A program made the position numbers and the translations under genes. From positions 124,001 to 188,000 of the forward strand of contig NZ_OZ026466.1 of assembly GCF_964019855.1 (NCBI RefSeq): a DNA stretch of 64,000 nt. The letters are read 5' to 3'. Shown here in pieces: positions 19,944 through 29,554 of the stretch; within the stretch, counting starts at the first letter, position 1; the number at the start of each line of letters is the position of its first letter. The notes under the pieces were generated by a model that was given only the letters and a program-made list of their open reading frames with translations, searched no databases and was not told the DNA's origin. The stretch is from Buchnera aphidicola (Periphyllus acericola). Lineage in GTDB: Bacteria > Pseudomonadota > Gammaproteobacteria > Enterobacterales > Enterobacteriaceae.

Positions 19944-20402
19944 ATGATTAAAATAAACATACAAAATTCTTATAAAAATAAAAAAAAAATACCAAATAAA
20001 AATTTAATAAAAAAATGGATTAAAAAAATTATAAAAAAATCTATTAAAAAATCTATTATTACTATTAAAATTGTAAAAAAAAAAGAAATTAAAAAATTAA
20101 ATTATATATATAGAAAAAAAAATGTAGAAACAAATATTTTATCTTTTTCTATTATTAATGGAGAAGATAATAATAATTCATTATTAATTGGAGATTTAAT
20201 AATTTGTAAAAGTGTTTTAGAAAAAGAATCTAAAAAATATAAAATTAAAATTATTGAACATTGGGCACATATTATTATTCATGGAATATTACATTTAATT
20301 GGATATAAACATAATAATTTATTAGATAGAAAAAATATGGAAAAAATAGAAATTCAAAAAATGATTTCCTTAGGTTATAAAAATCCATATTATATAAAAT
20401 AA
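19944..20402 (+). CDS. ybeY: Endoribonuclease/rRNA maturation factor YbeY
   Basis: A metal-dependent RNase involved in 16S rRNA 3'-end maturation and 70S quality control. It has 152 residues (E. coli 155). The zinc motif HGILHLIGYKH near residues 113-123 carries the three conserved histidines, and NILSFSI matches the upstream family motif. The N-terminal third is lysine-rich and diverged. It begins 12 bases after miaB. Confidence 0.94.
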   Translation: MIKINIQNSYKNKKKIPNKNLIKKWIKKIIKKSIKKSIITIKIVKKKEIKKLNYIYRKKNVETNILSFSIINGEDNNNSLLIGDLIICKSVLEKESKKYKIKIIEHWAHIIIHGILHLIGYKHNNLLDRKNMEKIEIQKMISLGYKNPYYIK

Positions 20403-20454
20403 ATTTATAAAAAATAAAAAAAATTTTAAAAAAAAAATATTTCAAATTAATTTA

Positions 20455-21051
20455 ATGAGAAATCAATATATGTATAAAAAAAAAAAGGGATTTATCTCTT
20501 TATTTTTAAATAATATTTTTTTTGATCAACCGAAAAATCAAAAAGAACTATTAATGTTAATAAAAAAATCTAAAAAAAATAAATTTATTAATAGTAATAC
20601 TTACAATATTATTAAAGGAGCTATTAATATAGAAAAACAAAAAGTAAAAGATATAATGATTCCTAGAACAAAAATTATAACTCTTAAAATAAATGATTCA
20701 TTAAATGTATGTTTAAAAAAAATTACAAATTCATCTCATTCAAGATTTCCTGTTATTAATTATAATAACAATTATATTAGCGGATTTTTAATGGCAAAAG
20801 ATTTATTAAAATATATTAATAATTCTAAAAAAAAATTTTCTTTAAAAAAAATTTTAAGACCACCAGTAATTGTTCCAGAAAGTCAAAGTTTAAATAGAAT
20901 TTTAAAAGAATTTAGATTAAAAAGAAATCACTTAGCTATAGTTGTAGATGAATTCGGAGTTATTACAGGATTAATAACAATTGAAGATGTATTAGAAATT
21001 ATTTTAAAAAAAATTAATAAAAAAAAATTATTCAAAAAAAATGATTCATAA
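20455..21051 (+). CDS. ybeX: YbeX/CorC CBS-domain protein, lacking the C-terminal domain
   Basis: A CBS-pair protein linked to magnesium/cobalt efflux and ribosome homeostasis. KKGFISLFLNN at the N-terminus, VKDIMIPRTKIITL, SSHSRFPVIN, FLMAKDLL, HLAIVVDEFGVITGLITIEDVLE and flanking residues align with E. coli CorC along both CBS motifs. It ends at residue 198 of a usual 292, right after the second CBS. The C-terminal CorC_HlyC domain is absent, and the 91 bases before leuS are too short to hold it. It is a trimmed but open gene. Confidence 0.88.
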   Translation: MRNQYMYKKKKGFISLFLNNIFFDQPKNQKELLMLIKKSKKNKFINSNTYNIIKGAINIEKQKVKDIMIPRTKIITLKINDSLNVCLKKITNSSHSRFPVINYNNNYISGFLMAKDLLKYINNSKKKFSLKKILRPPVIVPESQSLNRILKEFRLKRNHLAIVVDEFGVITGLITIEDVLEIILKKINKKKLFKKNDS

Positions 21052-21142
21052 AAGATTTTTAAAAAAAAAAATTAATAAAAAATTTTAAATTTATTAATTT
21101 ATTTGATAATAAAAATAAAATTTAATTATAAAAAAGATATCT

Positions 21143-23671
21143 ATGAAAAAAAAATATGATCCGCATATAATCGAAAAAGTTTTACAAAAAAAATGGAAAA
21201 AAAAAAAAACCTTTGAAGTACATAAAAATTTTAAAAAAAAAAAATATTATTGTTTACCAATGTTACCTTATCCATCTGGAAATTTACATATAGGACATGT
21301 TAGAAATTATACAATTAGTGATGTAATTTCTAGATATCATAGAATGTTAGGAAAAAATGTTCTACAACCTATTGGATGGGATTCATTTGGATTACCAGCA
21401 GAAGAAGCAGCAAAACAAAATGGAAAAAATCCATATGATTGGACAAAAAAAAATATTTTTTACATGAAAAAACAACTAAAAAAATTAGGTTTTAGTTATG
21501 ATTGGAGCAGAGAACTTTCTACCTGTGATCCAAATTATTATAAATGGGAACAATGGTTTTTTATAAAATTATATAAAAAAAAAATGATATATAAAAAAAC
21601 ATCTTTAGTAAAATGGTGTTCAAAAGATAAAACAGTATTAGCAAATGAACAAGTAATAAATGGAAAATGCTGGAGATGTGATTCAAAAATTAAGTTAAAA
21701 AAATTACCACAATGGTTTATAAAAATTAAAAAATATGCAGAAGAATTATATCAAGGAATAAAACTGTTAAAAGGATGGCCAAAAAAAGTTAAATTAATGC
21801 AAAAAAATTGGATAGGAAGATCTAAAGGAATAGAATTGTACTTTTTTATAAAAAATATAAAGAAAAAAATAAAAGTTTTTACAACTAAACCATATAGTTT
21901 AAAAAAAGCAAAATATATTGCAATATCACCAGATCATAAATATATCAAAAAACTAACTAAAAAAAATATATTTATAAAAAAATTTGTTAAAAAACAACTA
22001 AATAAATTAACATCAACATCTAATTTTAAAAAAATTAAAAATATTGGAATAAATACTGAAATATTTGCAATAAACCCTTTAAATAAAAAAAAAATACCGA
22101 TATGGATTTCAAATTTCGTTTATATAAAATATGGAACAAGTGCAATAATCGCATCTCCAGAATTTAGTTCTGATGATTTAGAATTTTATAATAAAAATTT
22201 TTTTTTAGACAAAAAAAAAAAAATTAAAAAAATTTTTTTAAGAAAAAAAAATATTAAAAAAAATAATATTGATTCAAAAAAAATTATAAAAAAAATTATA
22301 AAAAAAAAATATGGAAAAATTAAAATAAAATATAAACTTCAAAATTGGAATATTTCTAGACAAAGATATTGGGGTACTCCAATTCCAATAGCTTTTAAAA
22401 AAGATCAATCAATTATTACTATTCCAAAAAAAAAATTACCAGTATTACTTCCAAATTTTAATAATTATAAAAAAAATCAAGTAGAATATAAAATAAAAAT
22501 AAATAAAATTAAAGCAATAAGAGAAAAAGATACTTTTGATACATTTATGGAATCATCCTGGTATTATGCAAGATATACATGTCCAAATTTTTTAAAAGGA
22601 ATGTTAAATACTACTTCTACAAAATATTGGTTACCAATAGATCAATACATTGGAGGAATAGAACATGCAACTATGCATTTAATATATATAAGATTTTATC
22701 ATAAATTATTACGTGATTTTAATTTAGTAAATACAGATGAACCAATAAAAAAATTATTATGTCAAGGTATGGTACTTTCTAATGCTTTTTATTATTTAAA
22801 AAAAAATAATTCAAAAATATGGATTAATTCAAAAAAAATTAAAATAGAGTTTAATAAAAAAAACAAAATTATTTCAATAAAAAAATTTAAAGGAAAAAAA
22901 ATATTTCATGCAGGAATGATAAAAATGTCAAAATCAAAAAATAACGGCATAGACCCTATTAAAGTAATAAAAAAATACGGAGCTGATACAATCAGATTAT
23001 TTATAATGTTCGCAGCACCAATTAAATCAGATTTACAATGGAATAACTTAGCAGTAGATGGAATAAATAGATTTTTAAAAAAATTATGGAAGTTTTGTTA
23101 TTTTAATAATAAATATTTTGATAAAAAAATAGAAAAAAAATTAGAAAAATTTAATATTCAACAAAAAAAAATTTATTTAAATCTAAACAAAACAATTTTT
23201 TCTGTTACGCAAGACATTCATTTTAGACAATCCTTTCACACTGCAATATCAAAAATTATGAAATTTTTTAAATATATAAAAAAAATAAAAATATATAATA
23301 ATAATGATAATTTAATTATTAGAAAATCTCTCATAACTATTTTAAAATTATTAAATCCTTTTACCCCTCATTTTAGCAATTTTATTCTTTCTACATTTAA
23401 AAAAAAACAAAACATAAAAATTAATGTATGGCCGAAAGAAAAAAAAATATTTTTTAAAAATAATATTATAAAAATTATTATACAAATTAATGGAAAAAAA
23501 TGTTGTATTATTTCAACAAAAAAAAATATATCTAAAAAAAAAATATTTAAAATTTGTATAAAAAATCCTTTAGTAAATAAAAAAATTAATAAACAAATAA
23601 TTTTAAAAAAATTTTTTATTCCTAATAAAATTCTTAATTTAATAACACTTATAAAAAAGAAAAATACTTAA
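21143..23671 (+). CDS. leuS: Leucyl-tRNA synthetase, editing site degenerate
   Basis: A class I synthetase that charges tRNA-Leu. It has 842 residues (E. coli 860). HIGH is at residues 49-52 and KMSKS at 594-598. GGIEHATMHLIY and the C-terminal VNGK segment are conserved. In the CP1 editing domain T247 and T248 remain, but R249 is K, D251 is Y and T252 is S. In the second motif G340, H341 and D342 are replaced by E, F and S, while D345 is kept. Proofreading of misactivated residues may be impaired. holA starts five bases after the stop, an operon-like spacing. Confidence 0.96.
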   Translation: MKKKYDPHIIEKVLQKKWKKKKTFEVHKNFKKKKYYCLPMLPYPSGNLHIGHVRNYTISDVISRYHRMLGKNVLQPIGWDSFGLPAEEAAKQNGKNPYDWTKKNIFYMKKQLKKLGFSYDWSRELSTCDPNYYKWEQWFFIKLYKKKMIYKKTSLVKWCSKDKTVLANEQVINGKCWRCDSKIKLKKLPQWFIKIKKYAEELYQGIKLLKGWPKKVKLMQKNWIGRSKGIELYFFIKNIKKKIKVFTTKPYSLKKAKYIAISPDHKYIKKLTKKNIFIKKFVKKQLNKLTSTSNFKKIKNIGINTEIFAINPLNKKKIPIWISNFVYIKYGTSAIIASPEFSSDDLEFYNKNFFLDKKKKIKKIFLRKKNIKKNNIDSKKIIKKIIKKKYGKIKIKYKLQNWNISRQRYWGTPIPIAFKKDQSIITIPKKKLPVLLPNFNNYKKNQVEYKIKINKIKAIREKDTFDTFMESSWYYARYTCPNFLKGMLNTTSTKYWLPIDQYIGGIEHATMHLIYIRFYHKLLRDFNLVNTDEPIKKLLCQGMVLSNAFYYLKKNNSKIWINSKKIKIEFNKKNKIISIKKFKGKKIFHAGMIKMSKSKNNGIDPIKVIKKYGADTIRLFIMFAAPIKSDLQWNNLAVDGINRFLKKLWKFCYFNNKYFDKKIEKKLEKFNIQQKKIYLNLNKTIFSVTQDIHFRQSFHTAISKIMKFFKYIKKIKIYNNNDNLIIRKSLITILKLLNPFTPHFSNFILSTFKKKQNIKINVWPKEKKIFFKNNIIKIIIQINGKKCCIISTKKNISKKKIFKICIKNPLVNKKINKQIILKKFFIPNKILNLITLIKKKNT

Positions 23672-23676
23672 TTTAT

Positions 23677-24651
23677 ATGAATATAAAAGAAATTATAGAT
23701 AAAATTAATAAAAAAAATAAATTTTGTTATATAATATATGGAAAAGAATCTTTTCTTATAGAAAAATATAAAGAAATTATATTAACTAATTTAAAAAAAA
23801 AAAAAATAAATAAAATTAAAATTATAGAAATAAATAAAAACAAAGATTGGAAAAATTTTTTTTATTATAGCAAAAAAAAAAGTTTTTTATATGAAAAAAA
23901 AATTATTATTTTAAAAATTAATATAAAAAATATAAATAATGAAATAATTAAAAATTTTAAAAAAAAATATATTACAAAAATAAATATTATAATAATAATT
24001 TTAAAACAATCAAATTATACAAATATAATTAAAATAAACTCTAAAAAAAAGTTTTTTAATAAACAATTATTAATTCCTTGTTTTAATTTTAAAAAATATG
24101 AATTTTTTCAATGGATACAAGAAAACATAAATCATAAAATAATTGATATGAAATTAAAAAATTTTCTATATAATAAATATAAAAATAATTTTTTATTATT
24201 AAATCAAAATTTAAACATAATATCTTTAATATTTAAAAAAAAAATAACTTTAAAAAAATTAAAAAAAGTTTTAATTTATGATAAAATTTATACAATATTT
24301 GAATGGATTAATTTTTTATTGTTAGGAAACGTAAAAAAATGCTTATTAGTACTAAAATCATTAAATAAATCTAAAATACATCCATTAATTATTGTTAAAC
24401 ATCTTGAAAATAAATTAATTATTTTAATTTTGTTAAAGAAAATAAAAAAAAATAAACAAGAAAATTTTTTTAAAAAAATGAAAATCTGGAAAAGTTCTCA
24501 AAAATTATATATACGCTCAATAAAAAAAAATAATTATTCTAATTTTTTAAAAATAATAAAATCACTAAATTGGATAAAATTATCATTAAAAAAAATAGAA
24601 GAAGAATCAATTTGGATTGTTTTAAAAGAAATATCACTTATGTTTAATTAA
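23677..24651 (+). CDS. holA: DNA polymerase III delta subunit
   Basis: The clamp-loader delta subunit that opens the beta clamp. It has 324 residues (E. coli 343). YIIYGKESFLIEKYKEII at the start and FFQWIQENIN in the middle match the HolA fold, and the position after leuS is shared with enterobacteria. The sequence is very lysine/asparagine/isoleucine-rich, with a 14-base A-run at 23793-23806 that keeps frame. The partner DnaX is also in the window. Identity relies on position as well as on weak motifs. Confidence 0.85.
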   Translation: MNIKEIIDKINKKNKFCYIIYGKESFLIEKYKEIILTNLKKKKINKIKIIEINKNKDWKNFFYYSKKKSFLYEKKIIILKINIKNINNEIIKNFKKKYITKINIIIIILKQSNYTNIIKINSKKKFFNKQLLIPCFNFKKYEFFQWIQENINHKIIDMKLKNFLYNKYKNNFLLLNQNLNIISLIFKKKITLKKLKKVLIYDKIYTIFEWINFLLLGNVKKCLLVLKSLNKSKIHPLIIVKHLENKLIILILLKKIKKNKQENFFKKMKIWKSSQKLYIRSIKKNNYSNFLKIIKSLNWIKLSLKKIEEESIWIVLKEISLMFN

Positions 24652-24671
24652 AAAATAATATTAAAATAAAA

Positions 24672-24905
24672 ATGAAAAAAACAAATAATATATTTAATTT
24701 AAATGGATTAAGATGTCCAGATACAATGTTATTTTTACGAAATAAACTCCGATCAATAAAAATCGGAGAAAAAATTTTAATAACTTCAGACGATATTACA
24801 ATTAATAAAGAAATAAAATTTTTATGTAATTTTTCAAATTATATTTTATTAAAATCAGAAACTTCTAAAATTCCATTTTCTTACACTATAAAAAAAATAA
24901 TATAA
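24672..24905 (+). CDS. tusA: Sulfur carrier TusA
   Basis: A small sulfurtransferase that takes persulfide sulfur from IscS and passes it through TusBCD and TusE to MnmA for 2-thiouridine formation at tRNA wobble position 34. It has 77 residues (E. coli 81). LNGLRCPDTMLFLRNKLR contains the active Cys of the family CPxP-type motif, here CPDT. ISIKIGE-like and ITSDD segments follow the TusA fold. tusE is elsewhere in this window. Confidence 0.92.
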   Translation: MKKTNNIFNLNGLRCPDTMLFLRNKLRSIKIGEKILITSDDITINKEIKFLCNFSNYILLKSETSKIPFSYTIKKII

Positions 24906-24943
24906 ATTAATAATTCAAAAAAAAACAAAAAAAATAATTTTTA

Positions 24944-26059
24944 TTAAATGAGAAATTTTAACATCCTTCTTAAAGGTTCAGCTGCTCCCCATAATAATTG
25001 GTCCCCAATAGAAAATGCAGAAATATAATTATTTCCTAAACTTAATTTACGAATTCTACCTATAGGAATATTTAAAGTACCTGTAACAGATAATGGAGTT
25101 AATTTTTTAATACTATCATTTTTATTATTTTTTATTATTTTAACCCATTTATTATCACTAGATATGATGTCTTCAATATTTGAAATATCAATATTTTTTT
25201 TAAGTTTAATTAAAAATGATTGACTATGACAACGTAAAGATCCAATACGTACACAAGTTCCATCTATCAAAATTTTTTTATTATCTTTTAATGATAAAAT
25301 TTTATTAGTTTCTGCTTCCATTTTCCATTCTTCTTTACTTTGTCCAGAACTCATATCTAAATCAATCCAAGGTATTAAATTTAAAATTAAAGGTACTAAA
25401 GAATTTTTTATTGGAAAACTATTTTTTTGAGTAATTTTAGTAATTTTTTTTTCAATGTCTAAAATAGATTTCGATAAATTATCATCTTTAGATAAATATT
25501 TATTTAAAAATTTTATTTGTTTTAATAACTCTAAAATATAACCTGATCCACCTCCAGATGCCGCTTGATAAGTAGAAAAAGAAATCCATTCTATAAGATC
25601 ATTTCTAAATAAACCTCCTAAAGCAAGCATCATTAAACTTACTGTACAATTTCCTCCAATAAAAGTTTTTATTCCACGATCAATAGATTGTATTATATTT
25701 TTTTTATTAATTGGATCTAAAACAATAACTGAATCAATTTTCATTCTTAAATCAGAAGAAGCATCAATCCAATATCCAGACCAACCAGAATTTCTTAATT
25801 TATAATATATTTTATTAGTATAATCACTACCTTGACAAGTCAGAATAATATCTAATTCAAATAATTCATCTAAATTATTTGCATCTTTTAAAATTTTATT
25901 CGAATTAAACCTATTAAATTCAGGATTTTTAAAACTAAATTGTGAAGTTGAAAAAAAAATAAAATTAAAATTTAAAAAATCTTTTTTTTTTAAAATTCTA
26001 TTTAATAAAACTGAACCAACCATTCCTCTCCAACCAATAAATCCAACAGTTTTTTTCAT
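24944..26059 (-). CDS. asd: Aspartate-semialdehyde dehydrogenase
   Basis: Reduces aspartyl-phosphate to the semialdehyde feeding lysine, threonine, methionine and diaminopimelate synthesis. It has 371 residues from the chosen start (E. coli 367). VGFIGWRGMVGS is the NADP loop, GGNCTVSLMMLALGG holds the catalytic cysteine, TYQAASGGG follows, and RCHSQSF contains the catalytic histidine. I chose the ATG at 26059 because MKKTVGFIG aligns with the E. coli start and GAGAA precedes it; an in-frame ATG five codons earlier is possible. It diverges from yhgN and works with lysA. Confidence 0.96.
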   Translation of the reverse strand: MKKTVGFIGWRGMVGSVLLNRILKKKDFLNFNFIFFSTSQFSFKNPEFNRFNSNKILKDANNLDELFELDIILTCQGSDYTNKIYYKLRNSGWSGYWIDASSDLRMKIDSVIVLDPINKKNIIQSIDRGIKTFIGGNCTVSLMMLALGGLFRNDLIEWISFSTYQAASGGGSGYILELLKQIKFLNKYLSKDDNLSKSILDIEKKITKITQKNSFPIKNSLVPLILNLIPWIDLDMSSGQSKEEWKMEAETNKILSLKDNKKILIDGTCVRIGSLRCHSQSFLIKLKKNIDISNIEDIISSDNKWVKIIKNNKNDSIKKLTPLSVTGTLNIPIGRIRKLSLGNNYISAFSIGDQLLWGAAEPLRRMLKFLI

Positions 26060-26340
26060 AATGTTCTCATACAATTAATTTTAATAAAAAATTTTAAAAA
26101 AAAAGAAAAAATAAAAAAAAATAAAAAATTGTTTTTATATAAATTTTAATAACAATAAAATAAAAAAAAAAACAAATTAAAAATTTAAAATTATATACAT
26201 TATATACTTTTTAAAAAATATATTATCATTTAAATATATAATTTATTGAAATAAAATTCTAATAAAAAAATTAATCGTATATAATTAAAACATTATAAAA
26301 ATAAAAATTAAAAAATTTCAATAAAAATAGGAAAAAATTA

Positions 26341-26934
26341 ATGAAAAATATGATATCTAATACAATTTTACTTGTTCTAATAATGGATCCATTAGGGAAT
26401 CTTCCAATATTTATGACTATACTAAAAAATTTTGATTCAAAAAGACGTAGAATTATAATAATTAAAGAAATGTTAGTTGCTCTATTAATTATGTTTTCTT
26501 TTCTTTTTTCTGGAGAAAATATACTTTCTTTTTTAAATTTAAAAACCGAAACAGTTTCTATTTCTGGAGGAATTATTTTATTTTTTATTGCAATTAAAAT
26601 GATTTTTCCTAATGATGAAAATAATGAAAATAATATTTCATCAAAAGATGAACCATTTTTAGTTCCTTTAGCTATACCTTTAGTTGCAGGACCTTCAGTT
26701 TTAGCAACTCTAATGTTATTATCACATCAAAATTCAAGTTGTATAAAATCTCTTATTTTATCATTAATAATAGCTTGGTTAATTACATTAATTATTTTAT
26801 TAATGTCAGATATTTTTTTAAAAATATTTGGAAAAAAAGTAGTTAATGTTCTTGAAAGATTAATGGGATTAATTTTAATTATGTTATCTACACAAATGTT
26901 TTTAGATGGAATCAAAAAATGGTTTCAAAATTAA
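26341..26934 (+). CDS. yhgN: MarC-family membrane protein YhgN
   Basis: An inner-membrane protein of the UPF0056/MarC family, with no firmly established transport function. Its 197 residues are exactly the E. coli length. There are about six hydrophobic segments, with DPLGNLPIFMTIL near the N-terminus, SISGGIILFFIAIKMIFP and VPLAIPLVAGPSVLATLMLL as family motifs. AGGA precedes the ATG. In E. coli yhgN lies next to asd, and here the two remain neighbours, divergently oriented. Confidence 0.92.
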   Translation: MKNMISNTILLVLIMDPLGNLPIFMTILKNFDSKRRRIIIIKEMLVALLIMFSFLFSGENILSFLNLKTETVSISGGIILFFIAIKMIFPNDENNENNISSKDEPFLVPLAIPLVAGPSVLATLMLLSHQNSSCIKSLILSLIIAWLITLIILLMSDIFLKIFGKKVVNVLERLMGLILIMLSTQMFLDGIKKWFQN

Positions 26935-27142
26935 TTATTATTAATAAAATTAAATAAATATTATTTAAAAAAATATTTTACATAACAAAATTTTATTATA
27001 CAAATTTAAATTTATAAAAAATTTATTTAAATCAAATGTATTAAAAATTTATTTTTACTATTAGATTAAAAATAAATATTTTCTTTAAAATAATTTCTTA
27101 AAAAATATTTTAAAAAATCATCTTTATTTTATGGGTATAAAA

Positions 27143-28321
27143 ATGTTAATTAATACAATGAAAAAAATTAATATATATAAAAAAAAAATATTAATTAGAT
27201 TAGATTTAAACGTTCCTATGAAAAATAATAAAATAACTTCAGATGAACGAATAAAATCTTCACTTAATACAATAAAAATTGCTTTACAAAACAAATCAAA
27301 AATTATTATTTTATCGCATTTAGGTAGACCAACTGAAGGAAAATTTAAAAAAAAATATTCTTTACTTCCTATTGTAAAATATTTAAGAAAAAAATTTAAA
27401 AAAACTATAATTCATTTTAAAAAAAATATATATGAAGAAATTAAAATAAATTATGGAGAAATTTTAATTTTTGAAAATGTTCGATTTAATGTTGGAGAAA
27501 AAAATAATGATAAAAAATTATCAAAAAGATATGCTTCTTTATGTGATGTATTTATAATGGATGCTTTTGGCACAGCTCATAGAAAAGAATCTTCCACTTA
27601 TGGAGTCGGATTTTTTTCTAAAATATCTTGTGCAGGACCATTGTTAATGTCAGAAATAAAATCCTTACAAAAATCTATAAAAAATCCAAAAAGACCTTTA
27701 ATAACAATATTAGGTGGTTCAAAAATATCTACAAAATTCAATATCTTAAAAAGTTTATGTAAAATTTCAGATACAGTAATAGTTGGAGGAGGAATTGCCA
27801 ATACATTTTTAGCAATAAAAAATAATATTGGAAATTCAATATATGAAAAAAATTTTATTAAATTAGCTAAAAAATTAAAAAAAAAATATAATATAATTAT
27901 ACCAATTGATTCAAAAGTAAAACAAACTAATATAAATGAAATAAAATATATTTTTAAAAAATCTAATACAATTCAAAAAAATGATGAAATAATGGATATA
28001 GGAAAAAAAAGTATAAAAAAAATAGAGAAAATTATAAAAAAATCAAAAACTATTATTTGGAATGGACCAGTAGGAGTGTTTGAATCTTCTGAATTTAGAG
28101 ATGGTACAAAAAGAATTGCTTATTCTATTTCTAAAAATAAAAAAGCTTTCTCTATTGCAGGAGGAGGAGATACTTTAGCTGTAATTAATATGTTTAATTT
28201 AAAAAATAAAATTTCATATATCTCTACAGGAGGAGGAGCATTCTTAGAATTTATTGAAAAAAAAACTTTGCCTGCAATTAATATGCTTAAAAAAAAATAT
28301 TTAAAAAAAATTAATGTTTAA
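27143..28321 (+). CDS. pgk: Phosphoglycerate kinase
   Basis: A glycolytic kinase that makes ATP from 1,3-bisphosphoglycerate. It has 392 residues from this start (E. coli 387). LIRLDLNVPMKNNKITSDERI, SHLGRPTEG, GGSKISTK and WNGPVGVFE mark the substrate and nucleotide sites, and GGGDT and STGGGAFLE the C-terminal lobe. The ATG at 27143 puts LIRLDLNVP at the same position as in E. coli; an in-frame ATG four codons upstream (27131) is possible. fbaA follows after 20 bases, the E. coli pgk-fbaA order; epd upstream is lost. Confidence 0.97.
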   Translation: MLINTMKKINIYKKKILIRLDLNVPMKNNKITSDERIKSSLNTIKIALQNKSKIIILSHLGRPTEGKFKKKYSLLPIVKYLRKKFKKTIIHFKKNIYEEIKINYGEILIFENVRFNVGEKNNDKKLSKRYASLCDVFIMDAFGTAHRKESSTYGVGFFSKISCAGPLLMSEIKSLQKSIKNPKRPLITILGGSKISTKFNILKSLCKISDTVIVGGGIANTFLAIKNNIGNSIYEKNFIKLAKKLKKKYNIIIPIDSKVKQTNINEIKYIFKKSNTIQKNDEIMDIGKKSIKKIEKIIKKSKTIIWNGPVGVFESSEFRDGTKRIAYSISKNKKAFSIAGGGDTLAVINMFNLKNKISYISTGGGAFLEFIEKKTLPAINMLKKKYLKKINV

Positions 28322-28341
28322 CTTATAGGAATAGTAAATCA

Positions 28342-29424
28342 ATGAAAAAAATATTAAAAAATTTTAAAACTGGAGTATTAAACGGAAGTGAAACAAAAAA
28401 AATTTTTTATATAGCAAAAAAAAATAATTTTGCAATCCCTGCAATAAATTGTATTAATACAGACTCAATAAATATGGTTTTAAACACAGCATCAAAAATT
28501 AAATCTCCAGTAATTATACAATTTTCATATGGAGGATCAGTATTTATTTCAGGAAAAAAAAATACTGGAAAAAAATTATTTAAAGAAGCTATAGATGGAG
28601 CAATATCTGGAGCAAAACATGTTCACTTAATAGCAAAATATTATAAAATACCAATAATAATTCATACAGATCATTGTAATAAAGAACTATTACCTTGGAT
28701 TGATGGATTAATAAAAGCCGGAAAAAATTTTTTTTATAAAACAGGAAATCCATTATTTTCATCACATATGTTAGATTTATCTCAAGAAAGTTTAAAAGAT
28801 AATATCAAAACTTGTTATAAATATTTTAAAAAAATTAATAAAATAAAGATGTTTTTAGAAATGGAACTTGGTTGCACTGGCGGAGAAGAAGATGGAATAG
28901 ATAATACAAAAATAGATAAAAAATATTTATATACTCAACCAAAAGACGTAAATTTAGCATACAAAAAAATGTCAAAAATAAGTTCAAATTTTTCTATTGC
29001 AGCATCCTTTGGTAATGTCCATGGAGTATATAAACCAGGAAATGTATCTCTAAAACCAAAAATATTAAAAAAATCTCAAAAATATGTAAAAAAATTAAAT
29101 AAAATTAGAAAAATAAATCCATTAAATTTTGTTTTTCATGGAGGATCAGGTTCTTCTTTAAAAGACATAAAAAAATCTATAAAATATGGTGTAATAAAAA
29201 TAAATTTTGATACAGATATACAATGGTTTACTTGGAAAGGAATATTAAATTTTTATAAAAAAAATAAAAAATATCTTCAAAAACAACTAGGAAATCCTGA
29301 AGGAAAAAATAAACCAAATAAAAAATATTATGATCCGAGAAATTGGATACAAAAATCTAAAAATTATACTTCATCAAAGTTGAAAAAAATATTTTTTAAT
29401 TTAAATTCTTACAAATTATTATAA
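28342..29424 (+). CDS. fbaA: Fructose-bisphosphate aldolase, class II
   Basis: A zinc aldolase that cleaves fructose-1,6-bisphosphate. It has 360 residues (E. coli 359). HTDHCNKELLPWIDGL contains the zinc His and catalytic Asp region, ELGCTGGEEDG holds Glu ligands, FGNVHGVYKPGNV and FHGGSGSS hold the other zinc histidines and phosphate site, and INFDTDIQW completes the K+/phosphate loop. AGGA precedes the ATG. It is probably cotranscribed with pgk. Confidence 0.97.
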   Translation: MKKILKNFKTGVLNGSETKKIFYIAKKNNFAIPAINCINTDSINMVLNTASKIKSPVIIQFSYGGSVFISGKKNTGKKLFKEAIDGAISGAKHVHLIAKYYKIPIIIHTDHCNKELLPWIDGLIKAGKNFFYKTGNPLFSSHMLDLSQESLKDNIKTCYKYFKKINKIKMFLEMELGCTGGEEDGIDNTKIDKKYLYTQPKDVNLAYKKMSKISSNFSIAASFGNVHGVYKPGNVSLKPKILKKSQKYVKKLNKIRKINPLNFVFHGGSGSSLKDIKKSIKYGVIKINFDTDIQWFTWKGILNFYKKNKKYLQKQLGNPEGKNKPNKKYYDPRNWIQKSKNYTSSKLKKIFFNLNSYKLL

Positions 29425-29489
29425 AAATATTAAAAAATTTTTTATAAAAAAAATTAATATGTTAAATATTTAAAATTATATATATTATT

Positions 29490-29511
29490 AAAAAAAAAAA
29501 AAAAAAAAAAA
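29490..29511 (+). repeat. Poly(A) tract of 22 bases
   Basis: An uninterrupted A22 homopolymer in the fbaA-mscS spacer, the longest run I noticed. It is prone to length variation and to sequencing error. Confidence 0.85.
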
Positions 29512-29554
29512 TAAAAAAATATTTTTTTTCTAATACCTTAAAATGTAAAAAAAT

